The notes under the pieces: generated by a model
Told to the model about the DNA's origin: nothing
What the model saw: the letters and a program-made list of their open reading frames with translations, nothing else
Databases searched by the model: none
Position numbers and translations under genes: made by a program
Part shown: piece by piece, positions 19,292-28,772 of the stretch
How the letters are laid out: every line of letters begins with the position of its first letter
Numbering within the stretch: position 1 is the stretch's first letter
Source: Theocolax elegans
Taxonomy: Eukaryota > Arthropoda > Insecta > Hymenoptera > Cerocephalidae
Reading direction: 5' to 3'
Assembly: GCA_026168455.1 (NCBI GenBank)
Contig: CM047426.1
Location: forward strand, 56,715,353-56,779,352
DNA length: 64,000 nucleotides

Positions 19292-20242
19292 TTATTTCCT
19301 CCCCCCCATTCTCCTCTGCATCTCCCAATAGCCCTCTGCGCAGCGGGGGCAGTTCTTGGAGAAAACTCCCCTCCTCCCGCAGTTCCTGCAGAAAACCGCG
19401 TTTGGGGAGGGGCAGTTCCTCCAGCTATGTCCCAGCCCCCCGCAATTCCAACATCCCGAGCGGCATTCGCTCGGGTCGGGCCGGGACATACGTGCGTCTG
19501 CGGGGATGATTCCGCTCGATGTTGCTGCTGACCCTACTGCAGCAGACGGCGTAGATCTGCAGGGGGGTTCACTGGGAGGGGGGCGGGTTGTGGGAGGCTG
19601 TATGGGTTGGGACATTAAGGGTGGTGGGGTTGGGGATGTTGGTGGCTGGGTTTGGGCATTTGTAGGATTCGGGATTTTGAGGGACATCAGGGCAGCGGGT
19701 TTTGGGGAGGTGGGGGATGGGGGAGCGGGTAGGGACAAGGGAGCTGTACTGGGTGTTGGTAGGTTGGGCACGGGGCAGGGAGGGGGCATGTTCACGGGCA
19801 CATGTATATAAGTGTACATGCCCGTGGACGGGTCAAGGACTGGGCGGGAAATAATTGGTTGGGGAAGGAATGCTGGAATGTAAAGGGAAGGTGGTTGGGA
19901 TGGCAGTGTGGTGGTGGCTGTAGGGGGGCTGTATTGGGTCACAGCTGTACTGGTGGTGGCTATTGGGGTGAGGGCTGCTACCTCCGGTCTTGATGCCGCT
20001 GGGCGGAAGTCAGGGTTGGCGCAAAGATGGCGCCCTCCCCTGACGCATCCTCTGGTGCCTGGGCAGGTTGTGCGTTGGCCTGCTCCTGGAAGGGTGTTTG
20101 CTGGTTCATCAGCTAAATCTAATCTTTCCAGGATCCCCTCCAGGTCCTGCCCATGTCTCCTCAGCTCCGTGGGCCGTACGGTGAAGCGGCCACGGCCACG
20201 AGCTCTCTGCGTCGCTGACGCGCTTCTTCCCATTCTTTCCAT
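19292..20242 (-). CDS. ORF3: Pro-rich protein with gag-like zinc knuckles, in the env position
   Basis: A 316-codon ORF, 121 bp downstream of the pol stop and on the same strand. Residues 1-60 are basic (ARGRGRF), about 95-240 are Pro/Thr/Ser-rich and low complexity, and the C-terminus holds two Cys motifs. The first, at 264-277, is a canonical CX2CX4HX4C (CWNCGGLGHSWRNC). The second, CRNCGRRGVFSKNCPRC (285-301), lacks the His. The pair mirrors the end of this element's own gag (776-808), and the second motif closely matches the knuckle in the other Gypsy gag near 59300. There is no signal peptide or membrane segment, so it is not an envelope protein. A nucleic-acid-binding accessory protein, perhaps born from a gag tail duplication, is the best inference. 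The frame is intact. Confidence 0.8.
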   Translation of the reverse strand: MERMGRSASATQRARGRGRFTVRPTELRRHGQDLEGILERLDLADEPANTLPGAGQRTTCPGTRGCVRGGRHLCANPDFRPAASRPEVAALTPIATTSTAVTQYSPPTATTTLPSQPPSLYIPAFLPQPIISRPVLDPSTGMYTYIHVPVNMPPPCPVPNLPTPSTAPLSLPAPPSPTSPKPAALMSLKIPNPTNAQTQPPTSPTPPPLMSQPIQPPTTRPPPSEPPCRSTPSAAVGSAATSSGIIPADARMSRPDPSECRSGCWNCGGLGHSWRNCPSPNAVFCRNCGRRGVFSKNCPRCAEGYWEMQRRMGGRK

Positions 20243-20363
20243 CTAAGGGAAAGCTTATTCTTATTTTCTAATCTTGCTTAACTTACCCGTTGCTATTATC
20301 AGGTTTGATTATTTATTTTTTTTTTTTCAAAATTTTCCTATTTAACTTTATTCTTAATTTGCC

Positions 20364-22910
20364 TTAATTAATTTTTCGGGGCCTACCTCGCTTTCTAGGT
20401 GGGTTATTGCTACTTGGGTGGTTTTGCTGTATATTTTGTGCTATTGGACGCTGCGAAGGGGAAGAATGCATTTTAGGTGGGATAACGTTTCTAGGAGGGA
20501 TATAACGCTTAAGATCATTTACATAGACTTTGACCCTTCGCTTAGTATCTTCGTCTTCAACAATATAATAGTTTGCCGAAACTACTTCTATTACTCTCGC
20601 GGGGCCTATGTTTATTGGTGCCATTTTTGCTGTAAAATGATTATCTTTTGAGGACAATACCCTATTGCGTCGACATACTCGATCGCCAACATGGTATTGT
20701 ACTAATCTGCGTCCTTTATTGTAGTGTCTAGCTTGTCTAGCCACTGCTGTGTCTATATGTCTTCTAACAAGATCATATATTGCTGGAAGTCTATGTAATC
20801 TTTCGATCCATGCTGCTGTATTTGGTGCTGGAGGGGGGTCTGAGGACTCTAGGTGCTTTCGTATAAGGGCTGTTGGGATGGGGTTTCTGCCGAAATTTAA
20901 AAATGCTGGGCTGTATTTAGTTGTAGAGTGGACGACTGTATTGAGAGCGAAGCAGAACTCTCCTAAATGTCGATCCCACTCCCGATGATCTTCCTCAATG
21001 AAGCTGTTTATCATCGGTTTCAGGTTTCTATTTACCCTTTCTACAGGGTTAGCCTGTGCGAAATAGGGCGGAATTAATGACTGTATAATTCCGTACTGCT
21101 GTAATTTCTCTGCCACTTGGCGATTTGCAAATTCTGTCCCATTGTCCGAAATTAGGTATTTGGGACAACCCCAACGGTTAATGACTAACTCATCGAACGC
21201 TTGGAGTACGCTTTTTGCGTCGGCTCGTCTCAATGCTTTCATTTCGACATAACGGGTAAATAAGTCCTCAAAGACTATTATGTACCTGAAACCTTGCTTT
21301 GATGGAGGTTTCGGTCCCATTATGTCGACTGCTACTACTGTCCAAGGTCCATCTATGTTCCTACCTTCCATTATTCCTGCTGGAGCCTGCTGATTGCTCT
21401 TGTGAGCTTGACACTCTTGACAAGCTCTCACATAATTGCAGGTATCATAGTATATCCCTGGCCAGTAGTAGTAGGTGGCTAACCTTGCATAGGTTTTGTC
21501 ATTTCCTAAATGACCGGCTTGCGGGGTATAGTGCGCTTCATAGAGAGCTTTCTCTCTATCAGCTGCTGGCAGTATTAACTTCCAAGCATCTAGGTCGGGG
21601 ACTAATGGGTCTACCAGGGGATTGGGACGGTGTGCGTATAAAAGGTTGTCTTTTATACATAAATCAGGGTATTTTTGGGGAGATTTTATTACTGCTTGTA
21701 TCTTCATTTGGTACCAAGGATCGCTTGTATTAATTGTGGCTGTAGCTGCTAATGCTGTATCTTCATATGCTCTTGAAAGTGCGTCAGGTACCTTATGGTA
21801 TGCTCCTTTCCTGTGCACAAATTTAAATTTATAATTTTGCAGGATTGTGTTCCATCGAGCCAATCTGCCTGTCGGATCCTTGATGTTGTGAAGCCAGAGA
21901 AGGCTGTGGTGGTCTGTTACCACGGTAAATTCTTCACCTTGAAGGTAACCTTTTAGTCTTTCAATCGACCACAATACTGCCAAACACTCCTTCTCTGTCA
22001 CCGTATAATTACGTTCCGCTTTACTCAGTGTACGGCTAACGTAATATATAGGGTGTTCTTCACCATCTATTTCCTGGGTAAGCACACCGGCTATAGCGTA
22101 GTCGCTAGCATCGGTTTGAAGGGTAAAGGGGAGGGAAAAATCGGGGCGGGCTAAAACAGGGGCTTGGGTTAGGGCTAGCTTCATTTTCTCGAATGCATCC
22201 TGCTGTTCCTGATGCCATTGCCATCTGACATCCTTTCGCGTTAAATAGTTTAACGGTGCTCTGTATTCAGCTAATTTCCCAATAAACCTTGAATACCAAC
22301 CAATTAAGCCAGTAAAGCGTCTGAGTTGCTTTAAATTGGTTGGGGCTGGATACTCTAGTATCGGTCGTATCTTATCTACATTTGTTTTGAGGCCATCCTC
22401 ATTAACAATGTATCCTAGATAAGTTACTTCCGCGCAGCAGAATTCGGACTTGTCTCTGTTTATTTGTAAGTTTACCTTTTTGAGGGCGGTTAGCACTATT
22501 CTTAACCATTTTAGGTGCTCCTCAAAGGTTTTGGCTGTAATTATAATATCGTCCAGATATGCGAATACGTTTGGTTCCCATTCTGGCTTTATAAGCTTGT
22601 CCATCATTTTCTGGAAAATTGCAGGTGCATTCGATAGGCCGTAGGGGACTCGGGTAAACTGAAATAATCCTTTACCGGGAAGTGAAAAGGCTGTAATTTC
22701 GCGGCTTTCTGGTGCTAGAGGGACTTGGTGGTAAGCTTGTGACAAATCCAGCTTACTAATGTAACGACTCTCTCTCAGCTGATCGAGAATGTCGTCCATA
22801 TTTCGCATAGGGTATGCTATTTTCTTGGTTACAGCATTAACCTGCCGAAAATCTATGCAAAAACGGTATTTCCGTTTGCTTTCGGGACTATAATTGGGCA
22901 GCTGCACCAC
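20364..22910 (-). CDS. pol: Gypsy pol: reverse transcriptase, RNase H and integrase
   Basis: 848 codons, with the ORF opening just after a frameshift. In order: RT with FRQVNAV, DLSQAYHQVPL and the catalytic FAYLDDIII; RNase H with LQTDASDYAIAGVL and VVTDHHSLLWL; the integrase HHCC finger (H-x3-H ... CQEC); and the catalytic core with VAVDIMGPKP, ISDNGTEF and ANPVERVNRNLK (D, D, E). The C-terminal part resembles the GPY/F-type integrase tail and ends in a basic KRGRPRKIN. All catalytic residues are present. Upstream codons are in another frame because of a 1-nt deletion in a T run near 22866, within the duplicated block. The product copies RNA to DNA and inserts it. Confidence 0.92.
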   Translation of the reverse strand: MVQLPNYSPESKRKYRFCIDFRQVNAVTKKIAYPMRNMDDILDQLRESRYISKLDLSQAYHQVPLAPESREITAFSLPGKGLFQFTRVPYGLSNAPAIFQKMMDKLIKPEWEPNVFAYLDDIIITAKTFEEHLKWLRIVLTALKKVNLQINRDKSEFCCAEVTYLGYIVNEDGLKTNVDKIRPILEYPAPTNLKQLRRFTGLIGWYSRFIGKLAEYRAPLNYLTRKDVRWQWHQEQQDAFEKMKLALTQAPVLARPDFSLPFTLQTDASDYAIAGVLTQEIDGEEHPIYYVSRTLSKAERNYTVTEKECLAVLWSIERLKGYLQGEEFTVVTDHHSLLWLHNIKDPTGRLARWNTILQNYKFKFVHRKGAYHKVPDALSRAYEDTALAATATINTSDPWYQMKIQAVIKSPQKYPDLCIKDNLLYAHRPNPLVDPLVPDLDAWKLILPAADREKALYEAHYTPQAGHLGNDKTYARLATYYYWPGIYYDTCNYVRACQECQAHKSNQQAPAGIMEGRNIDGPWTVVAVDIMGPKPPSKQGFRYIIVFEDLFTRYVEMKALRRADAKSVLQAFDELVINRWGCPKYLISDNGTEFANRQVAEKLQQYGIIQSLIPPYFAQANPVERVNRNLKPMINSFIEEDHREWDRHLGEFCFALNTVVHSTTKYSPAFLNFGRNPIPTALIRKHLESSDPPPAPNTAAWIERLHRLPAIYDLVRRHIDTAVARQARHYNKGRRLVQYHVGDRVCRRNRVLSSKDNHFTAKMAPINIGPARVIEVVSANYYIVEDEDTKRRVKVYVNDLKRYIPPRNVIPPKMHSSPSQRPIAQNIQQNHPSSNNPPRKRGRPRKIN

Positions 22911-24623
22911 GGGCTTTCTGAAGGTTCTATTATGCCTTCTTTTAGCATTCTGTCAATTTCCTCGTATCCAGCCTGCAGCATCCTTGGCGAATAACGACGG
23001 TTTCGTTGACGAATAGGTTTGGCACCCTGCACATCAATTTTGTGGGAATCTAAGTTAGTTAAACCTAGCGTTTTTGGTGTTGGGGGAATCATCTCATTTA
23101 ATAGCTGCTGTAATCTTCTTTCTTGTTCCGCTGTAGCTCGTTTCAATCCTCCTATGCTTGCTAAGGCAGGTAAGCAACTCGGATCTTTGCCATATGGATA
23201 AAAATGATGAATGATACCTTTATCAGTCCACCACGTATCGTTTTCATAGCATATATTCATGTTCGCTTTACGTTTAAAGTCGATACCTAATATGCAGTCG
23301 TAATGCAAGCCGTCTGCTACCTGAAACGGCATTATAATAGTTCACCATCTATTTCCTGGGTAAGCACACCGGCTATAGCGTAGTCGCTAGCATCGGTTTG
23401 GAGGGTAAAGGGGAGGGAAAAATCGGGGCGGGCTAAAACAGGGGCTTGGGTAGGGCTAGCTTCATTTTCTCGAATGCATCCTGCTGTTCCTGATGCCATT
23501 GCCATCTGACATCCTTTCGCGTTAAATAGTTTAACGGTGCTCTGTATTCAGCTAATTTCCCAATAAACCTTGAATACCAACCAATTAAGCCAGTAAAGCG
23601 TCTGAGTTGCTTTAAATTGGTTGGGGCTGGATACTCTAGTATCGGTCGTATCTTATCTACATTTGTTTTGAGGCCATCCTCATTAACAATGTATCCTAGA
23701 TAAGTTACTTCCGCGCAGCAGAATTCGGACTTGTCTCTGTTTATTTGTAAGTTTACCTTTTTGAGGGCGGTTAGCACTATTCTTAACCATTTTAGGTGCT
23801 CCTCAAAGGTTTTGGCTGTAATTATAATATCGTCCAGATATGCGAATACGTTTGGTTCCCATTCTGGCTTTATAAGCTTGTCCATCATTTTCTGGAAAAT
23901 TGCAGGTGCATTCGATAGGCCGTAGGGGACTCGGGTAAACTGAAATAATCCTTTACCGGGAAGTGAAAAGGCTGTAATTTCGCGGCTTTCTGGTGCTAGA
24001 GGGACTTGGTGGTAAGCTTGTGACAAATCCAGCTTACTAATGTAACGACTCTCTCTCAGCTGATCGAGAATGTCGTCCATATTTCGCATAGGGTATGCTA
24101 TTTTCTTGGTTACAGCATTAACCTGCCGAAAATCTATGCAAAAACGGTATTTTCCGTTTGCTTTCGGGACTATAATTGGGCAGCTGCACCACGGGCTTTC
24201 TGAAGGTTCTATTATGCCTTCTTTTAGCATTCTGTCAATTTCCTCGTATCCAGCCTGCAGCATCCTTGGCGAATAACGACGGTTTCGTTGACGAATAGGT
24301 TTGGCACCCTGCACATCAATTTTGTGGGAATCTAAGTTAGTTAAACCTAGCGTTTTTGGTGTTGGGGGAATCATCTCATTTAATAGCTGCTGTAATCTTC
24401 TTTCTTGTTCCGCTGTAGCTCGTTTCAATCCTCCTATGCTTGCTAAAGCAGGTAAGCAACTCGGATCTTTGCCATACGGATAAAAATGATGAATGATACC
24501 TTTATCAGTCCACCACGTATCGTTTTCATAGCATATATTCATGTTCGCTTTACGTTTAAAGTCGATACCTAATATGCAGTCGTAATGCAAGCCGTCTGCT
24601 ACCTGAAACGGCATTATAATAGT
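22059..24623 (-). repeat. Tandem duplication of 1.28 kb inside pol
   Basis: Units 22059-23340 and 23341-24623 are nearly identical (differences are mostly 1-nt indels). The junction is TTCACCATCTATTTCC, a 16-bp word present at both ends of the original segment (22059 and 24624), so repair or strand transfer at this microhomology is the likely cause. Each unit carries the end of protease, the whole RT palm and the start of RNase H. Confidence 0.93.
22853..23332 (-). pseudogene. Duplicated protease/RT N-terminal segment, out of frame
   Basis: Second-unit copy of the protease end (MPFQVADGLHYDCILGIDF) and the RT N-terminus up to the SPWCSCPIIVPKANG block. It then loses frame relative to the downstream RT because a T is missing near 22866. 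It repeats residues already encoded in 23433-24824. The duplication means that pol as it stands cannot yield a normal polyprotein. Confidence 0.85.
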
Positions 24624-24824
24624 TTCACCATCTATTTCCATGGTTACATCTATTATGCCTTGTATTGGTACTGCTGTACCATCTGCTACTTTAACGGCTG
24701 AATTGCTGGATTGTCTTAATTTATGCTGTAACATTCTACTCATTCCTCGCCCAATGAATGAGTGTACCGACCCATCGTCAAGTAAAGCTGTAAGTTTTTG
24801 TCCATTTAACTCTATGTTAAACAA
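23433..24824 (-). CDS. pol: Gypsy pol 5' part: protease and first RT copy
   Basis: 463 codons from the first TTG/ATG-type start, though the frame opens further upstream and overlaps the gag end in the -1 frame (from about 24960). The protease has active-site LLDDGSVHSFIG, with Asp where most families have Thr or Ser (D-T/S-G). A full RT palm follows, including YLDD. It runs into the duplication junction in RNase H and stops after a 1-nt deletion (GGGTAGGG against GGGTTAGGG in the other unit). Gag-pol expression by -1 frameshifting is inferred from the frame relation only. Confidence 0.88.
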   Translation of the reverse strand: MFNIELNGQKLTALLDDGSVHSFIGRGMSRMLQHKLRQSSNSAVKVADGTAVPIQGIIDVTMEIDGETIIMPFQVADGLHYDCILGIDFKRKANMNICYENDTWWTDKGIIHHFYPYGKDPSCLPALASIGGLKRATAEQERRLQQLLNEMIPPTPKTLGLTNLDSHKIDVQGAKPIRQRNRRYSPRMLQAGYEEIDRMLKEGIIEPSESPWCSCPIIVPKANGKYRFCIDFRQVNAVTKKIAYPMRNMDDILDQLRESRYISKLDLSQAYHQVPLAPESREITAFSLPGKGLFQFTRVPYGLSNAPAIFQKMMDKLIKPEWEPNVFAYLDDIIITAKTFEEHLKWLRIVLTALKKVNLQINRDKSEFCCAEVTYLGYIVNEDGLKTNVDKIRPILEYPAPTNLKQLRRFTGLIGWYSRFIGKLAEYRAPLNYLTRKDVRWQWHQEQQDAFEKMKLALPKPLF

Positions 24825-24928
24825 ATGGCGTGGGTCGATTCCGGGTATCTGCTGTATTAGGGAATTATTTGCTGCTACGTGGGAGGGTATTGACCCTTTT
24901 GGGTGTTTGGATGAGGAAATACGGGTCT

Positions 24929-27400
24929 CTATTTCCTCTGGCTGTAGTTTCCCTGGCTTCTGTTCTTATTACAGTTGCAATATTTGTAGCTGATTCCTTG
25001 TTTTCCGCAACTTCCGCAGCTTAAAGGGACTGGGCATTCTGCTACCCAATGTCCAAGTTTTCCGCATCTAAAACAAGGCTCTTTAAATTTCCTTGGATTT
25101 ATAGGTCTTTGTTCTTCGTTATTTGGCGTGCTGAATTTATTTGGCTTGAATTCCTGCTTTTTTGGTGATTCAGCCCTTTGTTTAGTTTCCTGCTCTCGTT
25201 GCCAATAGCTGCTATTTTTGTTATTCTTTACAGCTTCGCTGTACTGCTGCTTCGACTCTTGCTTGGGAGGTGCTGTATATTTTCTTGTTGCTTGGGGGCT
25301 GTTCTGCTTCAAAGGGTATTGGTGCTGTATTTTCTTTTGTGGGTGGGTGGCTATGGGCGCTATTGACTTTGGGGGTACTACAATATCTTCTGTTTGACCT
25401 GAGGAGACTGCTGCTAGTTTACGGCTTTTTGTTTGCATAGGGTCGATATATGCATATTTCGCTAAGCCGTAATTTTGGATTACTGGTGGAGGTCTGTACG
25501 TTTCGTCCATTAAACGTCTTGCTTCCTCCTTTTTACCTAGTCTCTGCAGCTGTGTGAAACTATCGAAATGATGTCTTTCGATTCTAGTTCTATAACTAGG
25601 GTGCAGGTTGCGGTATGCTCTATCCAGCTGCTCGGTTTGAGGCATTTGCGGCTTGATTTGATCCAACATACCTCGTAGCTTGGTGAGGTATGTGGAGATA
25701 TCCTCATTCGGTCCCTGTGTCCGATTTTCAATAGCTTGTTTCAGCTGGCTCTGCGTTTCCTCAGTCCCATATTGTAGTTTCAGCGCATCTACAAAATCTA
25801 GATAATCTTTCCAGCTACTTTTCTCACGTCTAAACCACTCCCACGCGTCATCATCTAGCACTGATGGCAACGCTTTAAATATATCCTTAGTTGAGAGACC
25901 ATAACTTTCTCTGCATTCCTCAAGATTCGATAAGAATGCCTCCGGGTCATTCTTTTTAGCTCCTTTGAATTGGATATGGTGACGCGAGAATATCTGTGCT
26001 GTCCTTTTCTCCCGTATAAAGGTAGCATCTTCTAAGCAGGTTTCGTACGAACGGCTGTATCTGAATGCTGGGTTAAACGTACTTTGCTGTGGCTGTATGT
26101 GTGGGTTAGCTGGGATTGAGTACGTTTCGTTGCTTTCCTGGTGCACTGGCGATCTGCTTTGCTGTCTAATTTGCTGCTCGTTATTTTGCTGATTGCTGTG
26201 TATTTCTATTAATTTGCTGTATAGTTGCTGCATTTGCTGTATTTGCTGCTCCATTCGCCTGAATTGTTCATCATATTTGCTTTCGAGCTCTTTGTCGGTA
26301 TTTTGCGTCTCTTTTGGGACGTTGGGTTCTGTAACTCCATCGTCTTCCCAATGGACACTCTGTACATTCCTATGTACATTGCTCAGCTGGGTGCTGCTTC
26401 TGGGGTTATGTCTATTTTCGTGTGCGTGGCTGACTCTTCTTCCTTGGGTCGCTATTTCGGGTTCTGTATTTCTGTGCAGTGGCGTATTTGCGGGGCTTAC
26501 CGGTCTGGGTACGAGTGCAATAGGGGAAAAAGGGCTTGTGCTTACTGGATGAAAAGCTGAGGGTTGGATAGTTTGGGTTGATCTAGGTCGGGTATCTGTA
26601 TAAATATTGGTACTGTATGTGGTAACTGGAGCTGTATATTGGGTAAATGGATTATCTATGAGGTCTGGGTTTGTGGGAGATGAAGGGGCTAATGTGTGGA
26701 TTGGGTAATAGGAAGTCGAATTTATGCTCAACTGCGTCGTTGTTAAGCTTGGGACTGTATGCGTTAATTCCATCATCGAATTATCGCATACTGGTGACGG
26801 TAGGCTCAATCTATATGCTGTAGATTGTGCTTGAGGACGTATTTCTGCGCTGCTTATACTTAAATTTTCATTATTTAATCGCTGTAAAATTTCTCTCGTG
26901 TTGCTGTTTTCCCTTACAGCCGATTGTGTTTCCGATCCGTATTCCATTTCTGGTAATGACAACAAATTCTCATTACTTATGGAAATTGGATCTCGATACT
27001 GTCCTCTCGATTGTCCGGTTGGCAATTGAATGTACAGCATCCGTCTTGCTTTACTGCTTCGTTCTGGGGCTGTCTCTATAGCGATAGTGGGGATATTTCC
27101 TCTTTCCGATTGCGTAAGGGATAAATCTGTATCAATAATCGGGTTAGCCTCGTCTACTGCTGCATTCCAGTCAGCAGACGATGGTCCGAAATTACGTCTA
27201 ATTTCGTACCTAGCTAACCTATCTCTAATAATTTTACAGTCCGAATCTATATTTATTCCGACTTTGCTTGCATATACCGTGATTCTACCATCACTGGTAT
27301 TGTTAATGCTGCGTCTTATTACACCGGCACCTACTGCTGGTTGTAATACCGATAAATCTTCGCCCAAAATCAAATCCAGGTCATCACCGTTGTGAGACAT
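24929..27400 (-). CDS. gag: Gypsy gag with CCHC zinc knuckle
   Basis: 823 codons, longer than usual Gypsy gags. The N-terminal 300 residues are Ser/Thr/Pro-rich and unfamiliar. A Gln-rich coiled-coil-like stretch (about 365-395) is followed by the conserved retrotransposon gag region (about 440-620, including FKGAKKNDPEAFLSNLEECR). The C-terminus has CFRCGKLGHWVAEC (776-789, CX2CX4HX4C) and a second degenerate CGSCGKQGISYKYC. Gag forms the particle and packages RNA. It is the first ORF of the element, with ATG at 27400 after a long leader. Confidence 0.9.
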   Translation of the reverse strand: MSHNGDDLDLILGEDLSVLQPAVGAGVIRRSINNTSDGRITVYASKVGINIDSDCKIIRDRLARYEIRRNFGPSSADWNAAVDEANPIIDTDLSLTQSERGNIPTIAIETAPERSSKARRMLYIQLPTGQSRGQYRDPISISNENLLSLPEMEYGSETQSAVRENSNTREILQRLNNENLSISSAEIRPQAQSTAYRLSLPSPVCDNSMMELTHTVPSLTTTQLSINSTSYYPIHTLAPSSPTNPDLIDNPFTQYTAPVTTYSTNIYTDTRPRSTQTIQPSAFHPVSTSPFSPIALVPRPVSPANTPLHRNTEPEIATQGRRVSHAHENRHNPRSSTQLSNVHRNVQSVHWEDDGVTEPNVPKETQNTDKELESKYDEQFRRMEQQIQQMQQLYSKLIEIHSNQQNNEQQIRQQSRSPVHQESNETYSIPANPHIQPQQSTFNPAFRYSRSYETCLEDATFIREKRTAQIFSRHHIQFKGAKKNDPEAFLSNLEECRESYGLSTKDIFKALPSVLDDDAWEWFRREKSSWKDYLDFVDALKLQYGTEETQSQLKQAIENRTQGPNEDISTYLTKLRGMLDQIKPQMPQTEQLDRAYRNLHPSYRTRIERHHFDSFTQLQRLGKKEEARRLMDETYRPPPVIQNYGLAKYAYIDPMQTKSRKLAAVSSGQTEDIVVPPKSIAPIATHPQKKIQHQYPLKQNSPQATRKYTAPPKQESKQQYSEAVKNNKNSSYWQREQETKQRAESPKKQEFKPNKFSTPNNEEQRPINPRKFKEPCFRCGKLGHWVAECPVPLSCGSCGKQGISYKYCNCNKNRSQGNYSQRK

Positions 27401-28755
27401 TTTGATTAATTTATGCAGCTTATTTGTATTAAATACTTAAATAATTATTTTATTTATAGCTCTCTTTAGCTCGATTGCCGTAAAATATCTTAGCTCTTGT
27501 TTAATTATCTTAACTTAAATTAAACATGCCAAGCAAAAGTCCAAAAAAAAAAAATAAAATACCAATGAAAGAAAGAAAAAATAATTTTCACGCTAAGCTA
27601 ATTAAATTAAATTCACTTCCACTAAGCAATCCACAACAGCAAAAAAAAATTTAAACAAGCTTGCTTTATTATCGACTGGGCAGTATAGCAAATAAATACA
27701 GCGGGAAATATGTATATATATATGGGTTCAATTATTATATTATATTTGTACAGCTTATTATTCAGGGGAATTAATATATACAGCTTTTGTATACACCACA
27801 CTATTCCTCAAATATATATTGTTATTATTATTACAATCAATAAATATCGGGTAAATGTGCAAGGGAAACGTGCAAATTGTGCTTATAAAAATAAATTATA
27901 CACTGGGTTAGGCAGGCAGCAATTTACAATAAACAAAAATTATGCAGTATTATTTTTATAACTATTATTATGGGAAGCTATGAGGGAGAAATTAAATTTT
28001 TGTTGCAATGGGTATAACAGGTTAAGCAAATTTTAATTATTATTATTATTTCAGCTAACAATAAATAACTAGCAAAATGTGTGATTTCATTCACTAAGCA
28101 TTAATTGTATATAAACAAGCAGAAAAACCAATTTAATCAAACGTGATAATAGCAGTAGGGATATTAAATAGCATTAATATATTAATATGTGTCACCAAGC
28201 AAATTATAATACTTAAAAAAAAATTTTAATATTGCTCAAAGCAGCTTAAATTATTATTATAATTATAAAATGCAATTGTAATTTTAAAAGAAAATTAATA
28301 AAATATTATTTCCTTATTGATGCACTTACAAAAAAAATGAATACTCGGTTAATATAGCTGTATGGGTTAATATTGCTGTATGGGTTAAGAGGAGAGTGAA
28401 AATGAATTATCTATATTTTTATTAACCAGCGTACCCACAAAAAAAACAACTATACTTAACCAAGTATGAAAAGCAGTGCAAATAATATTTTAAGAGAAAG
28501 AAAAACAAAATTATTATTTCAGTGCACGTGCTCAATTAATATAATATTCAAAATGGCCGTCAAAATGGCCGACCGGTTCTTCCGGTGTGTGTGCGAGCTT
28601 GCTTGAAGGAATGGAAGGGCAATATGGCCGCTTATTTGCGTCGCGCTTCGACGCTTACAGTAATTTTATACGCTCGATTAACTGCTAAGGAAACAATAAA
28701 ACCAATAATGCTTTACGCCACTTTAATTATTTAATTAATAGATCCCTTAAAATAA
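27401..28755 (-). other. Gypsy 5' leader
   Basis: About 1.35 kb of AT-rich untranslated RNA between PBS and gag ATG. Recurrent GCTGTATGGGTTA words near 28366 and 28380 are the only local repeats seen. No upstream ORF is convincing. Confidence 0.6.
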
Positions 28756-28772
28756 GCCACGTTGGGCGCCAA
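28756..28772 (-). promoter_or_regulatory. Primer binding site
   Basis: On the minus strand TTGGCGCCCAACGTGGC directly follows the LTR end GTCACA. TGGCGCC starts are complementary to the 3' end of tRNA-Lys-like primers in many LTR elements. Confidence 0.85.

Noticed and set aside
19292..20242. Envelope gene of an errantivirus
   Set aside because: No signal peptide, membrane anchor or cleavage motif; zinc knuckles instead.
19356..20246. Gly-rich plus-strand ORFs opposite ORF3
   Set aside because: They are the antisense of the Pro-rich ORF3; Gly/Trp runs mirror Pro/Thr codons.
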